Source of the DNA: Girardinichthys multiradiatus
Lineage: Eukaryota > Chordata > Actinopteri > Cyprinodontiformes > Goodeidae
NCBI RefSeq assembly: GCF_021462225.1
Contig: NC_061811.1
Location: forward strand, 21,540,663 to 21,604,662
Direction: 5' to 3'
Length of the DNA: 64,000 nucleotides
The notes beneath the pieces were generated by a model that saw only the letters and a list, made by a program, of their open reading frames with translations, was not told the DNA's origin and searched no databases. Position numbers and translations under genes: made by a program. Below are positions 21,319 to 32,304 of this stretch, in pieces (position 1 is the first letter of the stretch; every line of letters begins with the position of its first letter).

Positions 21319-22590
21319 TCTCTTTTCTCTCCTCCTTTATCCTCCTCCTCCTCACATGCAGCTCGCTGTTGATTCAGGTTCTGCTATGATCAACTCTTCA
21401 TGTTAAGCCGAGTGCGTAAAATATTTTGATTTTATATTGAGTTGATTGTGGCAGAGCTGGCACAAGGCTTTGTGTAGCCCTAAACCCAATTTCATTTGGG
21501 GGGCCATTTCTAGCTGAGCCCACCGTTTTCTGCAGGGCAACCAATCGCTTCTAATATTGCCCATGCATGATGATTTTTTTTTTTTTTTTTTCATTTAACA
21601 TACTCAGTTGGTTTAGGGAGGAGGAGCCAATTTTAATGTTGCTTGTACAACCAGCCATGAAAACAACGTTTTACATGCGGATCTATTTATAAACCGAAAT
21701 GTTTATAGACACAAGCATTTGTCATTTTTAGATTAGCTTCAAATTATAATTCAGTTAACATAACATTTAAGCTATTAAGCTTTTCTTAGTATATGTAGCA
21801 AGTTGGTTGGTGTTCTCTGGGACCCCCAGGCCAGCAGGGGCCCTGTAAGCACACCCAAAGTTCCCTAACAGCTCTGGGCTAGAGTCAGAGAATAATAACT
21901 GAAGGAATTAACTGATTTTTAGTTTGTTTCGTTGATCCAGGTGACTTGCCAGACTCTTGTTTCATTATTGATATGTGCAGCAACTCTGAGAAATGAACTG
22001 CATGTTGAGTCAACTTCCTAACTTTGGTTATTTACATCTGCCATCCCTGCTGAGTGTGTGTATCATCTTTACCATCTATCTTGTAGAAGGAATGAGCTGC
22101 CTCAGTGAAATGCGTTTATTGCATATGAATGAAAAACAACATAGAAAAGACTGGAATTTTTCCCATTCACCTGTTTTTTCTTACTTTGTCACATTCTTGG
22201 TGCTGAAACAGGAGTGGATATTTAGGCTTTATTTTGATTAGGCCCAAATTATGCTGTTATCTCCAAGAAAGTGTTTGCACTCATTTCTCAAGGGCCCTTC
22301 CCTTGTTCTTCTGTGCATAGGCACAATCAGTTTAATTGCTTAATCACTTTGATGAGAGAGGTTGGCCCAGAAAAATGCACCAGAATCTTTTTAGACAAAA
22401 GGCACAGCAGAGGCTAGCTGTGCTGAAAGCAGTGAGAGAGAGGATATCCCTGCAGGAGGGAACTCACACACAAATACATAAACCCAGAAACAGGAATACA
22501 GTACATACTTGTGATGTCGCAAGCTTTTCTACATGTTGAAATTGTTCTGACTTCATTTTGCATATTACCCATAGGATTAAATAATATAAC
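21319..22590. other. Intron 1: no gene; faint repeat traces
   Basis: About 21440-21890 contains pieces (gagctggcacaaggctttgt at 21455, gacccccaggccagcagggg at 21821) that resemble a dispersed fish repeat with GGGCCCC-like text, family unknown to me. A poly-T run is at 21574-21591. Otherwise nothing seen. Confidence 0.35.
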
Positions 22591-22592
22591 AA

Positions 22593-23021
22593 TAACACTG
22601 TGCAAAAGTTTTGTGTCCCTTTTTCTTTGTATTTACAATTGAGACCATCCTGTAATGATTAGAGTGGTCTTGATAATTATACCTGGTGCAAGTTTAAAGA
22701 CCGAGACTGAAATAAAATGTAAAAGGCATCTTCAAACTTTAGGTAGGTTTCTACTGCAGAAATATTTTCTGGAAACCATGGTTGTTTTCTTGGGCCATTC
22801 TTCTACCCCCTGTATTTCCACTGCAAGGATTGGGGTCACATCAGATTAACCCTAACAATCTGGGAGGTAGTACTTTTGGTATCTACCCTGAACTGTATGT
22901 GGGGTTTTTTGGTGAGAGGGTTCTAATTTCTGCTTACAAGTTGATTTTTCTCAGCGCTTTCTTCCAGTCATCTCATCTTTATAGAGAAATTAATTACATT
23001 AATGAAATCAAAGGTGGATTT
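22593..23021. other. Intron 1: Tc1-like end, then unassigned sequence
   Basis: actgtgcaaaagttttgtg at about 22599 resembles the terminus of a Tc1 family also hinted at near 7705. The rest shows no recognised feature. Confidence 0.35.
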
Positions 23022-23290
23022 CTTTCAGTTCAGTTTATTTCAATTCACCTCATTTTTATAGCGCCAATTTACATCAACACACTTTACAAGACAAACAGAC
23101 CCAATACCTATCCAGAAAAATATAATACAATCAAATCAATCCAATCCAGTCACATTTGGTTTTATAATGCAAGTTGTATTATAAAACCAAACCAGGAGGA
23201 GGGATTTCAGTAATACCTCCTGTTGAGCATGCATGCGGTGTCAGTAGAAACATACAATTTCCTTTTTACCCCGTCTGTTGAAATGAAAGG
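23022..23290 (-). mobile_element. L2-like LINE 3' end (copy D)
   Basis: Reverse-oriented 3' terminus of the LINE family seen at 1010-5903: ttcagttcagtttatttcaa, then tttttatagcgccaattta, then gttgagcatgcatgcggtg leading to the aaatttcctttttacc position. Only the last 270 bp or so are present. A near-perfect 18-bp inverted repeat lies inside at 23155-23191. Confidence 0.7.
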
Positions 23291-24400
23291 AGTGAACACT
23301 CGCCCAGTAGATATTTTATTTGTAGTGTTTTTGTTTTGTTTTCGGTTTTGAAAGGAATGAGGCATCTTGTGCTCTATTTGTGTGATTAGTCTTCTTGGAA
23401 TCCATCACTATGGCTTTAATGCTGTAAAAACCGTCTTATTTTATTCACCTCCTCTAAACAGGATTTTACATCACACACAGTGACATCCTTAGATATAGCT
23501 GCAGAACACCATGTCATAATCCTGACCAGAGTTCCCCTGTCCCCTGTAATTGCTGTGAGAAAAACATCGCTCACAATTTCATTGCCAGAAATCCTGGTTT
23601 TGTTTCCGACAACAGACACCTTTCTCTCTGTCTAAAATGTCGGTTAGTACAGCAACACTACTGTAGTGGGACGAATCACCTTCTCAGCACAAGCAGACAT
23701 AATTTACATAAACAGCACTGTTTTGTACCTCACAGTGGAAACGCTCACAAGAATCAGCCTGGGTAAAATAGAAGGTTCTGTTTTTTGAAATGAAGTTGCA
23801 GGGGTTTATGCTCCATGTTGAAATTCTGAAACACCTACAAAACATTGAGATTACAAGATTACAATTTCAGGATTGTAATCTTGAAAATGATTGCGGTCAG
23901 TTGAACGATACTTTAGCTGCTTCTAAGGAAAAAAAATAAAGGAATTAGAATAAGATAAAAAAAAATTGTCATACTCACTAAACCTTTCAGTCTCTCCTAC
24001 CCTTTAAGACAGAGTTCCTTTGTTTATACCACTCCCATCATACTAGAAATGTTCTATAACTGGATAAATGAGAACATTTTATATTTATTTGCAGCTGTCC
24101 TTTTCTGTATACTGACAAATTGATCATAACCATGCCAAAGCTTTATCCTCATAGAAAGTTTTTTTTTTCTTTCTCTTTATTTGATCTATAGTTTTGATTT
24201 CAAGGGAGTTTGCTATATTTAAATGGCAATTAACAATTCTGCAACTAACAAGTTCATGCAGATGATTGTGTCATATTTTATTTACAATGAGAGCAGTAAC
24301 AATGTGTATTTTGCCATTTTGCCTACCACAATTTATTCACTGATGAAGAATAAATAAAAAACAATTATGCCAACATGGAACAATCAATCCTCAAGTAATT
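23291..24400. other. Intron 1: AT-rich, nothing recognised
   Basis: No gene or repeat identified. Short open frames have no family resemblance. Confidence 0.35.
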
Positions 24401-24409
24401 TTCATTGAA

Positions 24410-24990
24410 AAATTCATGTATTTCTGTAATTTAATCGAAGATGTGAAACATATATAGAGTTAGTACAAACAGAGTTATATATTTGAAAAGTTGATGATTA
24501 TGGCTTACAGCCAATGAAAACCCTCAATACAGGTTCTCTGACATTTTAATTATATAGGACCACAGAAAGTATTTTTAACAAAAAAACATTTTCCTAAAGA
24601 ACATTATGTCCACAACACTGACCCCCAGCCACAGTAAGTGACATGTGAAGGTCTCCCAAACTCTTGAATAGGCTTTGTTTCACAATCCTTTGCTTTTTGT
24701 ACTATAATTTTTCCTTCCACTCAACTTTTCATTAATGGGCATGGGTTCAGCTTTTTCAGCAATGACTTTGTGTCTTACCCACCTAGCAGAAGGTGCCTGT
24801 TACTATCTGCTGGACGACCATAAAGTTAGTGGTCTCTCAGTCTCACAGAATATTTAAATGTTCTGAAGAATAATTTTTTTGTTATTTGTTGTAAGCCATA
24901 GTTATTAGAATTATCATTAAAAAAAACTCTTGAATGTCACTTTTTAAACTCGATTAATGAAACATATTACTTCTTTGGTGATCATTTATT
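24410..24990 (-). mobile_element. Tc1-type deletion derivative with inverted ends
   Basis: The left part (24418-24545) is the reverse of a Tc1 3' end (tggcttacagccaatgaaaa at 24500). The centre (about 24740-24840) holds a reversed N-terminal transposase piece (agcaatgactttgtgtctta). The right part (24880-24985) carries the same end text in forward orientation (gttgtaagccatagttatta). It is therefore a short non-autonomous derivative whose two ends are inverted copies of the same terminal region. Confidence 0.55.
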
Positions 24991-25339
24991 TTATTGAGAT
25001 TCCCCTGTCTGGGTCACATGTTTTTTCACTTATGTTTTCAAGTTTCTCCATTTTTACAGTCTTGGCCAAGAATGACTTAAAAAGATCAAAGTATTTATAT
25101 CAAATTTGCAAACGTAGGTCTCAAGCGTTTTATATCATCTTCTATTGCTCTCTTTAATGTTACTTCATAGGGCGAACACCCATGCTTGGATTTATAACCT
25201 TCACTGAATGTTACACTGCAGTTGCATCAAGCAATATTTTGCAGCTTGTCAGGAAACATTAGGATTATCTGAAACTGTGAATTGAACAATTTAGAGTTCT
25301 GTTCTTTTTTATAGTTTTGTAGCGCTGTCTTTTTTTTTT

Positions 25340-25505
25340 TGTAAGTTGACTGACTGGAGATGGGGTGGAAAGAGAGGGGGGTAGACATGCAGCAAAGGTC
25401 AATGGCGCCAGGACTCAAACCCGCGATGGCTGCAGTGAGGACTGCAGCCTCTGTATGTGGGTTGCGTGCTTTACCCCTGCACCAACCCTGTCGCAGAATG
25501 CAGAA
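25340..25505 (-). mobile_element. tRNA-headed SINE
   Basis: On the minus strand an A-box-like ggttggtgcaggggtaaagc and a B-box-like cgggtttgagtcctgg are correctly ordered and spaced for a tRNA-derived promoter. They are followed by ctttgctgcatgtctacccc and a CT-rich body typical of a common fish SINE. Confidence 0.65.
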
Positions 25506-26128
25506 TGTAGGTTGTCTCTGATGATAGGGTCAACTTTTGTTTTTTCTTAGAGCAGTTTTCTTTTTACAGTCTGAGTAACTAACAGGAGAGGCTGTGAAAC
25601 CCAGCTGTTAAATTTATCCCAGCTAAGACACACAAATCTGAAAAGCTGTGGTACTCAGCTGTTTGCATGTATCTGCATGTTATTAAAAGGAGGAACAGGA
25701 GCAACATGACATCTGCAGTAGCGGAGTTTAAACTGACTTAGGCAGGAGAGTTTATTTTATCCACCATATACAGTCAGATGGTTCATTTTTAACTGTGACG
25801 CCCTCACTTAATCATAATTTATCCCAAGCAAAATACTTAAAAATAGTTTTCAAACAATATTTTATTTTATATGGATATGACAACCTATGTCGTGTACCAG
25901 CAGGTGCCTCTTCCTTCACAGCTATTACTACTTGCAAGTGGGAAGACAGCAGTGGATTTTATCTATTTTGTTTCAGCAGGAGCCTCAGCTGGATGTTTTT
26001 TACAGCATTTCTTTCTTCTTAAAATCACAGAGAAGCTTTACTCTGCATGTCCATGTAGATCCACCTAAATCTGGCCCACAGCTGTTCAGAATCAGAGCCA
26101 CTGCAAAAATGTAGAGCATGCCATTAAA
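25506..26128. other. Intron 1: nothing recognised
   Basis: No gene or repeat identified; three overlapping short frames around 25795-26114 look like chance. Confidence 0.35.
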
Positions 26129-26161
26129 TTTGGATGGATTGATGGATGGATGGATGGATGG
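26129..26161 (+). repeat. (GGAT)n microsatellite
   Basis: Short imperfect run of ggat/tgat units. Confidence 0.9.
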
Positions 26162-26261
26162 TGATTTTGAACAATTGCAATAAGGAAGCATGAATAAATA
26201 CACTACAGCAATAAACTGTGTACACAACTACTGATCAGTTTGTTATTGAAAACAATAGCTC

Positions 26262-26350
26262 ATTTGTTCATCTGTTTATTTATTTATAAAGCGCTTTAAA
26301 ACATCCAAATAAGGAGGCCAAAGCACATAACAATAAAAACATAAAAAAAA
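26262..26350 (-). mobile_element. LINE 3' end, other family (possible)
   Basis: atttatttataaagcgcttt followed by A-rich text reads in reverse as the 3' terminus of a fish LINE with an AAAGCGCTTTA-like end. The upstream body up to about 26840 is not recognised, so its extent is unclear. Confidence 0.4.
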
Positions 26351-28027
26351 AAACACTTAGATCACAATTTAATAACTAAACCACTGTGGATGTTCTTCTT
26401 CTCTGTGGTTCTCCAGATTCTGGACCTGACTCTGGTCTCCACTGTGAATATTATTCAAAAATAAACTGGAAGTGATGCTGTCTCAACGATTCACTCCCAC
26501 ACCTCACACAGCAAATCAAGAGTGAGGACTAGTGATTTGGCGCCTGTGTAATTAGATGTAGGTGTACGTCTGAAAATAAAAGCTTTTCTTACTGTATCAG
26601 TTATTCTGTTAGACAAGGAGTTACCTGCTGTGAGAACCCCCAGGCCTTTCCCAAAGGCCAGGCATAGTATTTAATATAAAAGTAATCAATGTGCTGGTGT
26701 GATAAAACTTCAATGTTCAGTTTACAGTGATTTACAATGTTGTTCTTACTGTTAAGAAGAATTGGTTTCTTAAAACAACTTTCATAGAGTTTGATATTGG
26801 GGACAAATTGAGCTTAAGCATTAAAAAGGTTCAGGTTTCCCTCACATCCCCTCTGATTCTTTAAACCTCTCACTAAATGCCCAGCATCCTGTAGAAAAAC
26901 ACTGAGCTGCTGAGTAACAGTTATTGTCCTAAATTATTATTAGATTAACTGTTTCTGTACAGTTCTGCTGTGTTTACCCAAGTCTCAGGCACAGGAATAA
27001 TCCCTCCACACACCATGTGCTCACACTTCTTTTTCCAGCATTTGCATCATGTATTCCCTATCCCAACTCCATGCCAGCCTTAACTTTAAAAAGAACAACA
27101 TGAGAAAAATGAGAGTGACCTTTGGGCTCATATAAAAGTAATCTTAAAACCAGCAAGGTCTTGTTTTTTTTTTTTTAATGCATTTTTATGTAATGCTTTC
27201 ATATATTTGTTTTCTGGATGTATTGGGTTACTTTCATCATGCATCTCTCAGCCTGAGGGTATGTAGTTGCCTGCTGTCTACCCACCGCCAGCTCTGTACT
27301 GTCATTGTTCAGAGGTATAAAAAAAAAAACAGTAAATTAGGTTTTCTTTTTTTTTTTATTTACTGCTTGACTACTGTTGGTGCTAATCCTTAATTCAGTG
27401 TTTTGAACCAAAAATCTGGATCGTGTTTAATTGCTAGGTTTGTAAACAGTTGCCAAACTTGTTGCTATGTGTAAATACAATGTGTACCTCACCTAAACTC
27501 AATTGTATTCTAAATAGAGAGGTAGATGCATTAAAGCAAACTATAAGGAGGGCTACTTTGTTAGGCAGGCAATTAATGCGGTCTAATGTTCATACAATGT
27601 GTGCCATATTTATTGGCTGCTGTGGTAAAAATGTGTAAAAAATTTTAAAAATCTAATTTTATTGCAGTTTCATAATCTTATGCTAAGTGAAAAGAAAATG
27701 TGATAATTTTTAGTAACCTGATACCTTCTTTAATACAGTGGAAGATCCATGATGCTGTAGGCCTTTTTCTCTTCCGAATGCCCTCAAAATCATGTCAGGC
27801 TAGATGGCAACATGAACTCTTTGAAATACCATGACATTTTATTTATTTATTTATATTTTACCGTGTACTGTCCAGCAGAGTAGTGCTCAGAATTGTTGTC
27901 TTAGTGCCAAGAAGAAGCCCAACAAATTTACTTTCACAAATGTAGCATTACAGCTAACTCTTCAATGCTCTGCTTGATATTTACAAAATAAACTTTATTA
28001 GTAACTGCTTTGGGATTATTTCAATTG
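26351..28027. other. Intron 1: nothing recognised
   Basis: AT-rich DNA with T/A runs at about 27165, 27321 and 27349 and a short ATTT repeat at 27840. No gene found. Confidence 0.35.
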
Positions 28028-28150
28028 TTACAGACACAGAGAAGGAAACGAAAAGGAAAAAATAACAAGAAGAAAGAGAGCGGTGGGCAAAAAGGAAAAA
28101 GGGAGAGAAGGAGAAAAGAATGGAGGAGAGAAGGAAGGATGAAGAGATTA
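28028..28150 (+). repeat. Purine-rich low-complexity tract
   Basis: Long run of A/G (gaaag, ggaga units); the overlapping open frame is Lys/Arg/Glu-rich and not a gene. Confidence 0.85.
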
Positions 28151-28228
28151 CAAGATAACACTCTGCTTGCTTCTATACCTGCAGAAACATATATAACAGC
28201 TTTTTTTTTTACAAAAAATTGCACAGTA

Positions 28229-29406
28229 CCGTATTTTCCGCACTATAAGGCGCACTTAAAAACCTTTAATTTTTTCAAAAAATGACAGTGCGCCTTGTAA
28301 TCCGGAGCGCCTTATATATGGATCAATTGGTTAATTCATACTGGTTGTACACGGCGCTCTGTCAAAATGTTTCAGTACGACTGGTAAACTACAAAGCCGC
28401 ACCTCTTGCAGCATTACGGCTACCGTAGTCAGGGGCGTCGCCGAAGTAATAGCGGTAAACACCTGTACTGTGCTTACTCCTAGTCCAACACCACTTGTGT
28501 GTGTATAACGTTTGAATGTACTGTTGCAGGAATTGCCTGAACTATATGTGATTAGAAGCTCAGTGTGTGGGGTGTATGTTTCGTGTGTGTGTATGGAAGA
28601 TGTTGACATTACTCCTCCGGACAGAGGTGGCGCTGTGTGCTGCCGTAGCTGAGAATCAAGACTGAAGGAGTGACGTCGGTATTATTGTGCGTGTGGGGTG
28701 GGTAGAGACGGCGACCGGAGCAGCGGTGTATGAGTCTGTAAGCCCTGTGTTTTTACGTGCTGCAAAGTCATTAAAAAAAACCCTGAATCTCGTCAACAAC
28801 TCAGTGTTTTGATGCTGTTTCTTCATGCTCAACTCAGCAACGTATGAGTGAGGGAGTTAACCCCGAGGAAACTAGTAACTTCGGCCCTGGAGAAAGCGTC
28901 TCCCCTGTGTCATCAGACTACGGTCAGGGGACAGAAACAGGAAAGGTTAACAGTACTAACGTTTGATTTAGTGCATCAAACTGTTTCTTTTACGTGTTTA
29001 CTGAATCAGGGAAAAGTTCCCTTTCACGTTTTAATTAACGTTTGATTTCAACTTCAACTTCATAGACTCCAATGCATTCCTAACGTGCGGTTGGCTCTAT
29101 TCAATAGAATTCTATGTAGAGGAGACCTTACCATGAGAGTGAATGGAGTTATCAGAACGCTGGTTTGTAGTGTATTAATAAAGTTTGACTGACTGACTTA
29201 TCTGACTGTTTTGTTGACATTCTCTTTAGCACAGCTCCATCTAGTGGATGCATAACGCAACCCCAGTCAAACGTTTGACTGCAGTAGCTTCTATTCTATG
29301 CGCCTTATAATCCGGTGCGCCTTATATATGAAAAAAGTTCTAAAATAGGCCATTCATTGAAGGTGCGCCTTATAATCCGGTGCGCCTTATAGTGCGGAAA
29401 ATAAGG
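28229..29406. mobile_element. 1.18-kb TIR element with CTCF-like cores
   Basis: The left end gtattttccgcactataagg (28231) and right end ccttatagtgcggaaaata are inverted copies, each flanked by TA (28227-28228 and 29407-29408), consistent with a TA-target DNA transposon. Subterminal units tgcgccttataatccgg recur near both ends (about 28290, 29299, 29363). The interior is CpG-rich for this intron, has no transposase frame and includes a gtgacgtcgg CRE-like site at about 28670. CTCF-like cores lie at 28623-28635 and 29236-29247. Superfamily is not certain. Confidence 0.65.
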
Positions 29407-29639
29407 TACTTATGAATGTAAGATGTATTTAGTGGTAACTGCGGATCAATATAGAACATTTGTGTATCTGTTAACACCTGAATTAAACCTGTGAAATACC
29501 ATGACATGTTAAATAAAAGTCTTGTGGCTTCTGCCAGAAAACTTTAAATAGGTTGTTAATGGGACTTTCAAAAAAATATTGACACAAAAAAAAGAGCAAA
29601 TCAACAAAGAAACTTTTCACTAGAGAAACAATTATCCCC

Positions 29640-29910
29640 AACCTATGGGGTGAGCTACAGAGAAGGGTGCAGTAGTGAGGACCGAGGATTTTGGATGATC
29701 TGGGAAGATGTTTTAAACAGAAAGATCCCTCTCTCTGTCTGCTCCAACTTTGTGAAGTTTTATAAAAGAAGACTAATTGGTTCTCTATTAGAAATAGTAG
29801 GGTGTCCAAATATTTGCACTAATAATTTTTCAAAAAAAAACTTGCATAACCAGGCGATTACACAAGATTTACATGTCTTTACACATCAGGGGTGACAATA
29901 AGTGTAGAGG
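29640..29910 (+). mobile_element. Tc1-like C-terminal remnant
   Basis: The plus-strand frame at 29650-29895 contains WMIWEDVLNRKIPLSVCSNF and VKFYKRRLIGSLLE, resembling the C-terminal end of a Tc1-type transposase (E-DW-KIP...C..LV..Y.RRL pattern). It ends near ggggtgacaataagtgtaga, which looks like a transposon terminus. Upstream parts are missing. Confidence 0.5.
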
Positions 29911-30523
29911 GCACTTTGGGCTTCCCTGCTTTATAACTGTGATCATCTGATGCCAGCTAAAACAAACATATCCAGAGCCAAAACTCCTGGGTTTACTTAC
30001 TAAACTAAAATAATCGTTAATAACAAAGTCCCTTGATAAGAAAAGTTTAGCATCAATACAACAAAGCTAAAACAAAACTGTCCTAACGTGTTAAACTACT
30101 ACAACCTATTTTGTTATGTTTCCTTGCAACCATCTAGACTTTCTTGTAATCTTTTAAAATAGTCTTGATCAGTAGTTCATCAGACCTTCTGAAGGTCTTG
30201 TTAAGTTTTTCTTTGGTCTTTGATTGTTCCTTCTGCTTCAAAGTTAAATGTCTTAAAAAACAAAAATGGCACTCATTTAGAAAATACCCAATTAGAGGAA
30301 TGAAAAAGACTGAGAAAGCAGTAAAATTGTAAAGAAAAGCCTAGCACCTAATGTACACATTTATACTCTGTACTATATTAGGTTTCATTAACTTAAGCAG
30401 ACATTACATTTATTCCTTCCTGACTCAAGGTTTTGAGTTAAACATTCTCTGTTTGATTACCTGGGGCTGGTATAAACAATTAAACAGGAACTAAACCTCC
30501 AAAGGAACTATTTTGCAGATAAA
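29911..30523. other. Intron 1: nothing recognised
   Basis: AT-rich DNA without a recognisable gene or repeat. Confidence 0.35.
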
Positions 30524-31132
30524 CAGTTGGGGAGAATTGTGCCAGTTTGTACTTAAAGTGACTTTAAAGTGAGGCTATGACAGTAATGCTTCCAACAAAA
30601 ATATGTACATATATATTTCAAATTGTGGTGCCTCCCTGGGAACAATCACTCTGGATCTGAAATATAATATTTAAAAAGCATAGCTTTCTGAAAAAGTGGC
30701 CTTGTGGCACAACTTGTAAGTTGTGTCTTTGGAGATAATACATTGGGGTAAATTGTGCCATTGATTATTGAAGTAAAAAGTTTTTTTCCTTTTTTTTTTA
30801 TTATCCCAGCAACTGTAGTACCATATAAGTTAGACAAAATCAGTCCAAAATTACCCATTTAAGGTTTATTTATGTATTCATGTTACATCAAAAGCCACTT
30901 TTCTACAAGCCTATTGAGCCCACATGAACACATTTTCAGAACAAAATTCATTGAGACCAAACTGACTTCAGATCAGGCCTACTGCATAACAACCCACTTG
31001 TCCATGCTTACAGAGGAATATAATTTGTTGTCACCAAGTTTTTTTTGATGCGGGTTTCTATTTCACATCTTCTCTGGGGATAACTCCATCATTTTCTTTG
31101 AAAGTGAAGCTGGGCTTTCCTTCCACAGACCT

Positions 31133-31363
31133 TTAGCTACTTTGCGCAAGAAATTTTGCACTGATGTCGAAACCCTCAACCTTCTCAACCAGTCCAACAT
31201 AGTTGAAGTGTTTGCTTTTGCCCGCAAAGTTCACAGTGACAAAGTCCCCAGGAGACAGATCCTTTTTACCATCATCATCATCATCATTCTGAACATCTGA
31301 ACCCTCATAGTCAGTGGTGTCAAATGGAATAGCAATGTCACTTTCTTCTGAAACTGTATACAA
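31133..31363 (-). pseudogene. Acidic C-terminal fragment of the same transposase
   Basis: 76 codons with an acidic stretch (VQNDDDDDGKKD, residues 25-36) followed by LSPGDFVTVNFAGKSKHFNY and VGLVEKVEGFDISAKFLAQS. I recognise this as the C-terminal tail often found in fish pogo-like transposon ORFs, a small barrel-like module of the type FV.V.F.GK...YVG.V. It lies just downstream of the HTH fragment, so almost all of the catalytic part was deleted. A host-gene origin is unlikely because the piece sits between transposon ends. Confidence 0.55.
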
Positions 31364-31380
31364 CCATTTTCTTCACGTGT

Positions 31381-31596
31381 TTAGTTTGATTTGATTCTTT
31401 TATATCCTGGCCATTTTTTTCCATCTATCTTTCTCTTCTTCATGAAACGTTTTAATGTCATGCTGCATATATTCATCTGCCTTGCCACATGACAAATGGA
31501 ATTCCCCTTCTCCACCTGTGTCACTGCTCTGTCCATGTGCTCTAGAGCGGACGCCCTGCCTGTCTTCCTCTTGTAACTTCGTGGAATGTTGGTCAA
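31381..31596 (-). pseudogene. Pogo-type transposase N-terminal HTH fragment
   Basis: 71 codons: IPRSYKRKTGRAS, then MDRAVTQVEKGNSICHVARQ and MNICSMTLKRFMKKRK. This is the psq/CENP-B-type helix-turn-helix that opens pogo-family transposases (Arg/Lys-rich start, AV..V..G.S...VA...NI...TL.R pattern). The frame stops after KSN; the DDE domain that normally follows is absent. The next coding piece on the same strand, 17 bp further down, is the acidic C-terminal fragment. Family assignment comes from motif resemblance. Confidence 0.65.
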
Positions 31597-32304
31597 TTTC
31601 TATTTTTGGTCTAGAATTAGGAAGATCACTTAGGTTTAGGTAGAAATTGTAAGAATACAGTGTACAATTGCAATCAAAATAATATGTTTCAAATATTCAC
31701 AAACGGAAGTGAGTTGTACCACTGGCACAACTTAACCAAAACCCTTTGGCACATATCATCCCAATGCCACGATTTACGAAAGAAAAAAAAAGCATTATCC
31801 AACAGTTTTGAGCTAACATTTTGCTACCTGTATGGTGTTCCTACCCCCATAGTGTGGCTTAACAAAGCACAAAAACTGAAATGTTTTCCAACTGTTCAGA
31901 CACTAGAATAAAAAAAACTTTGCTCATAGCAATTTTACTTTACAAGGCAAAAAACAGTTTTTTGAACTTAAATGTGCTTGCCTCTAATGCAGTGAGGCTC
32001 TCTTCTTTGCAGGATGAGTGAAAAGGCTAATTCTTTGTGGTCACATGACCAATTTTCTCTGGTTACCTAGAAACAGTGGGTGGCACAACTTCCCACTGGT
32101 ACATGTCACCCCACTCTCCCCTATAAACTGTGCTTTAAGGAGCTATCTTTATGTTACTCTGCGATTTTTTAAATGTCATGTAAACTTGTTTAATTCTGCA
32201 ATATTTGTCCTAAAACCATCTTAGTGCTGCCCTCTTTCAGTTGAACTGTGAATACTGCAGTTGAATTTTCCTGTTGGTTAAAACATGGTACATGCCTCTG
32301 TCAT

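Larger units (their letters stand above)
30524..32130 (-). mobile_element. Pogo/Tigger-type transposon, internally deleted
   Basis: Left end cagttggggagaattgtgcc (30524) and right end (reverse of ccactctcccctataaactg, 32111-32130) share an inverted cagtt...ggggaga pattern. A 10-bp motif ggcacaactt occurs three times (30706, 31724, 32082), all in the same direction. Two minus-strand frames inside encode the two extremes of the transposase, with the catalytic middle missing. Boundaries are approximate. Confidence 0.6.

Noticed and set aside
20867..21355. 162-codon minus-strand frame
   Set aside because: Shadow of alk exon 1; Ser/Arg-rich reverse reading of GC-rich coding sequence.
21313..21389. 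Continuation of the alk frame past 21312 to a stop at 21389
   Set aside because: A consensus GTGAGT donor sits at 21313 in the phase seen in ALK; the extension is a hydrophobic chance frame. A truncated secreted form by intron retention is possible but unsupported.
28010..28285. 91-codon Lys/Arg/Glu-rich frame
   Set aside because: Translation of the purine-rich tract.
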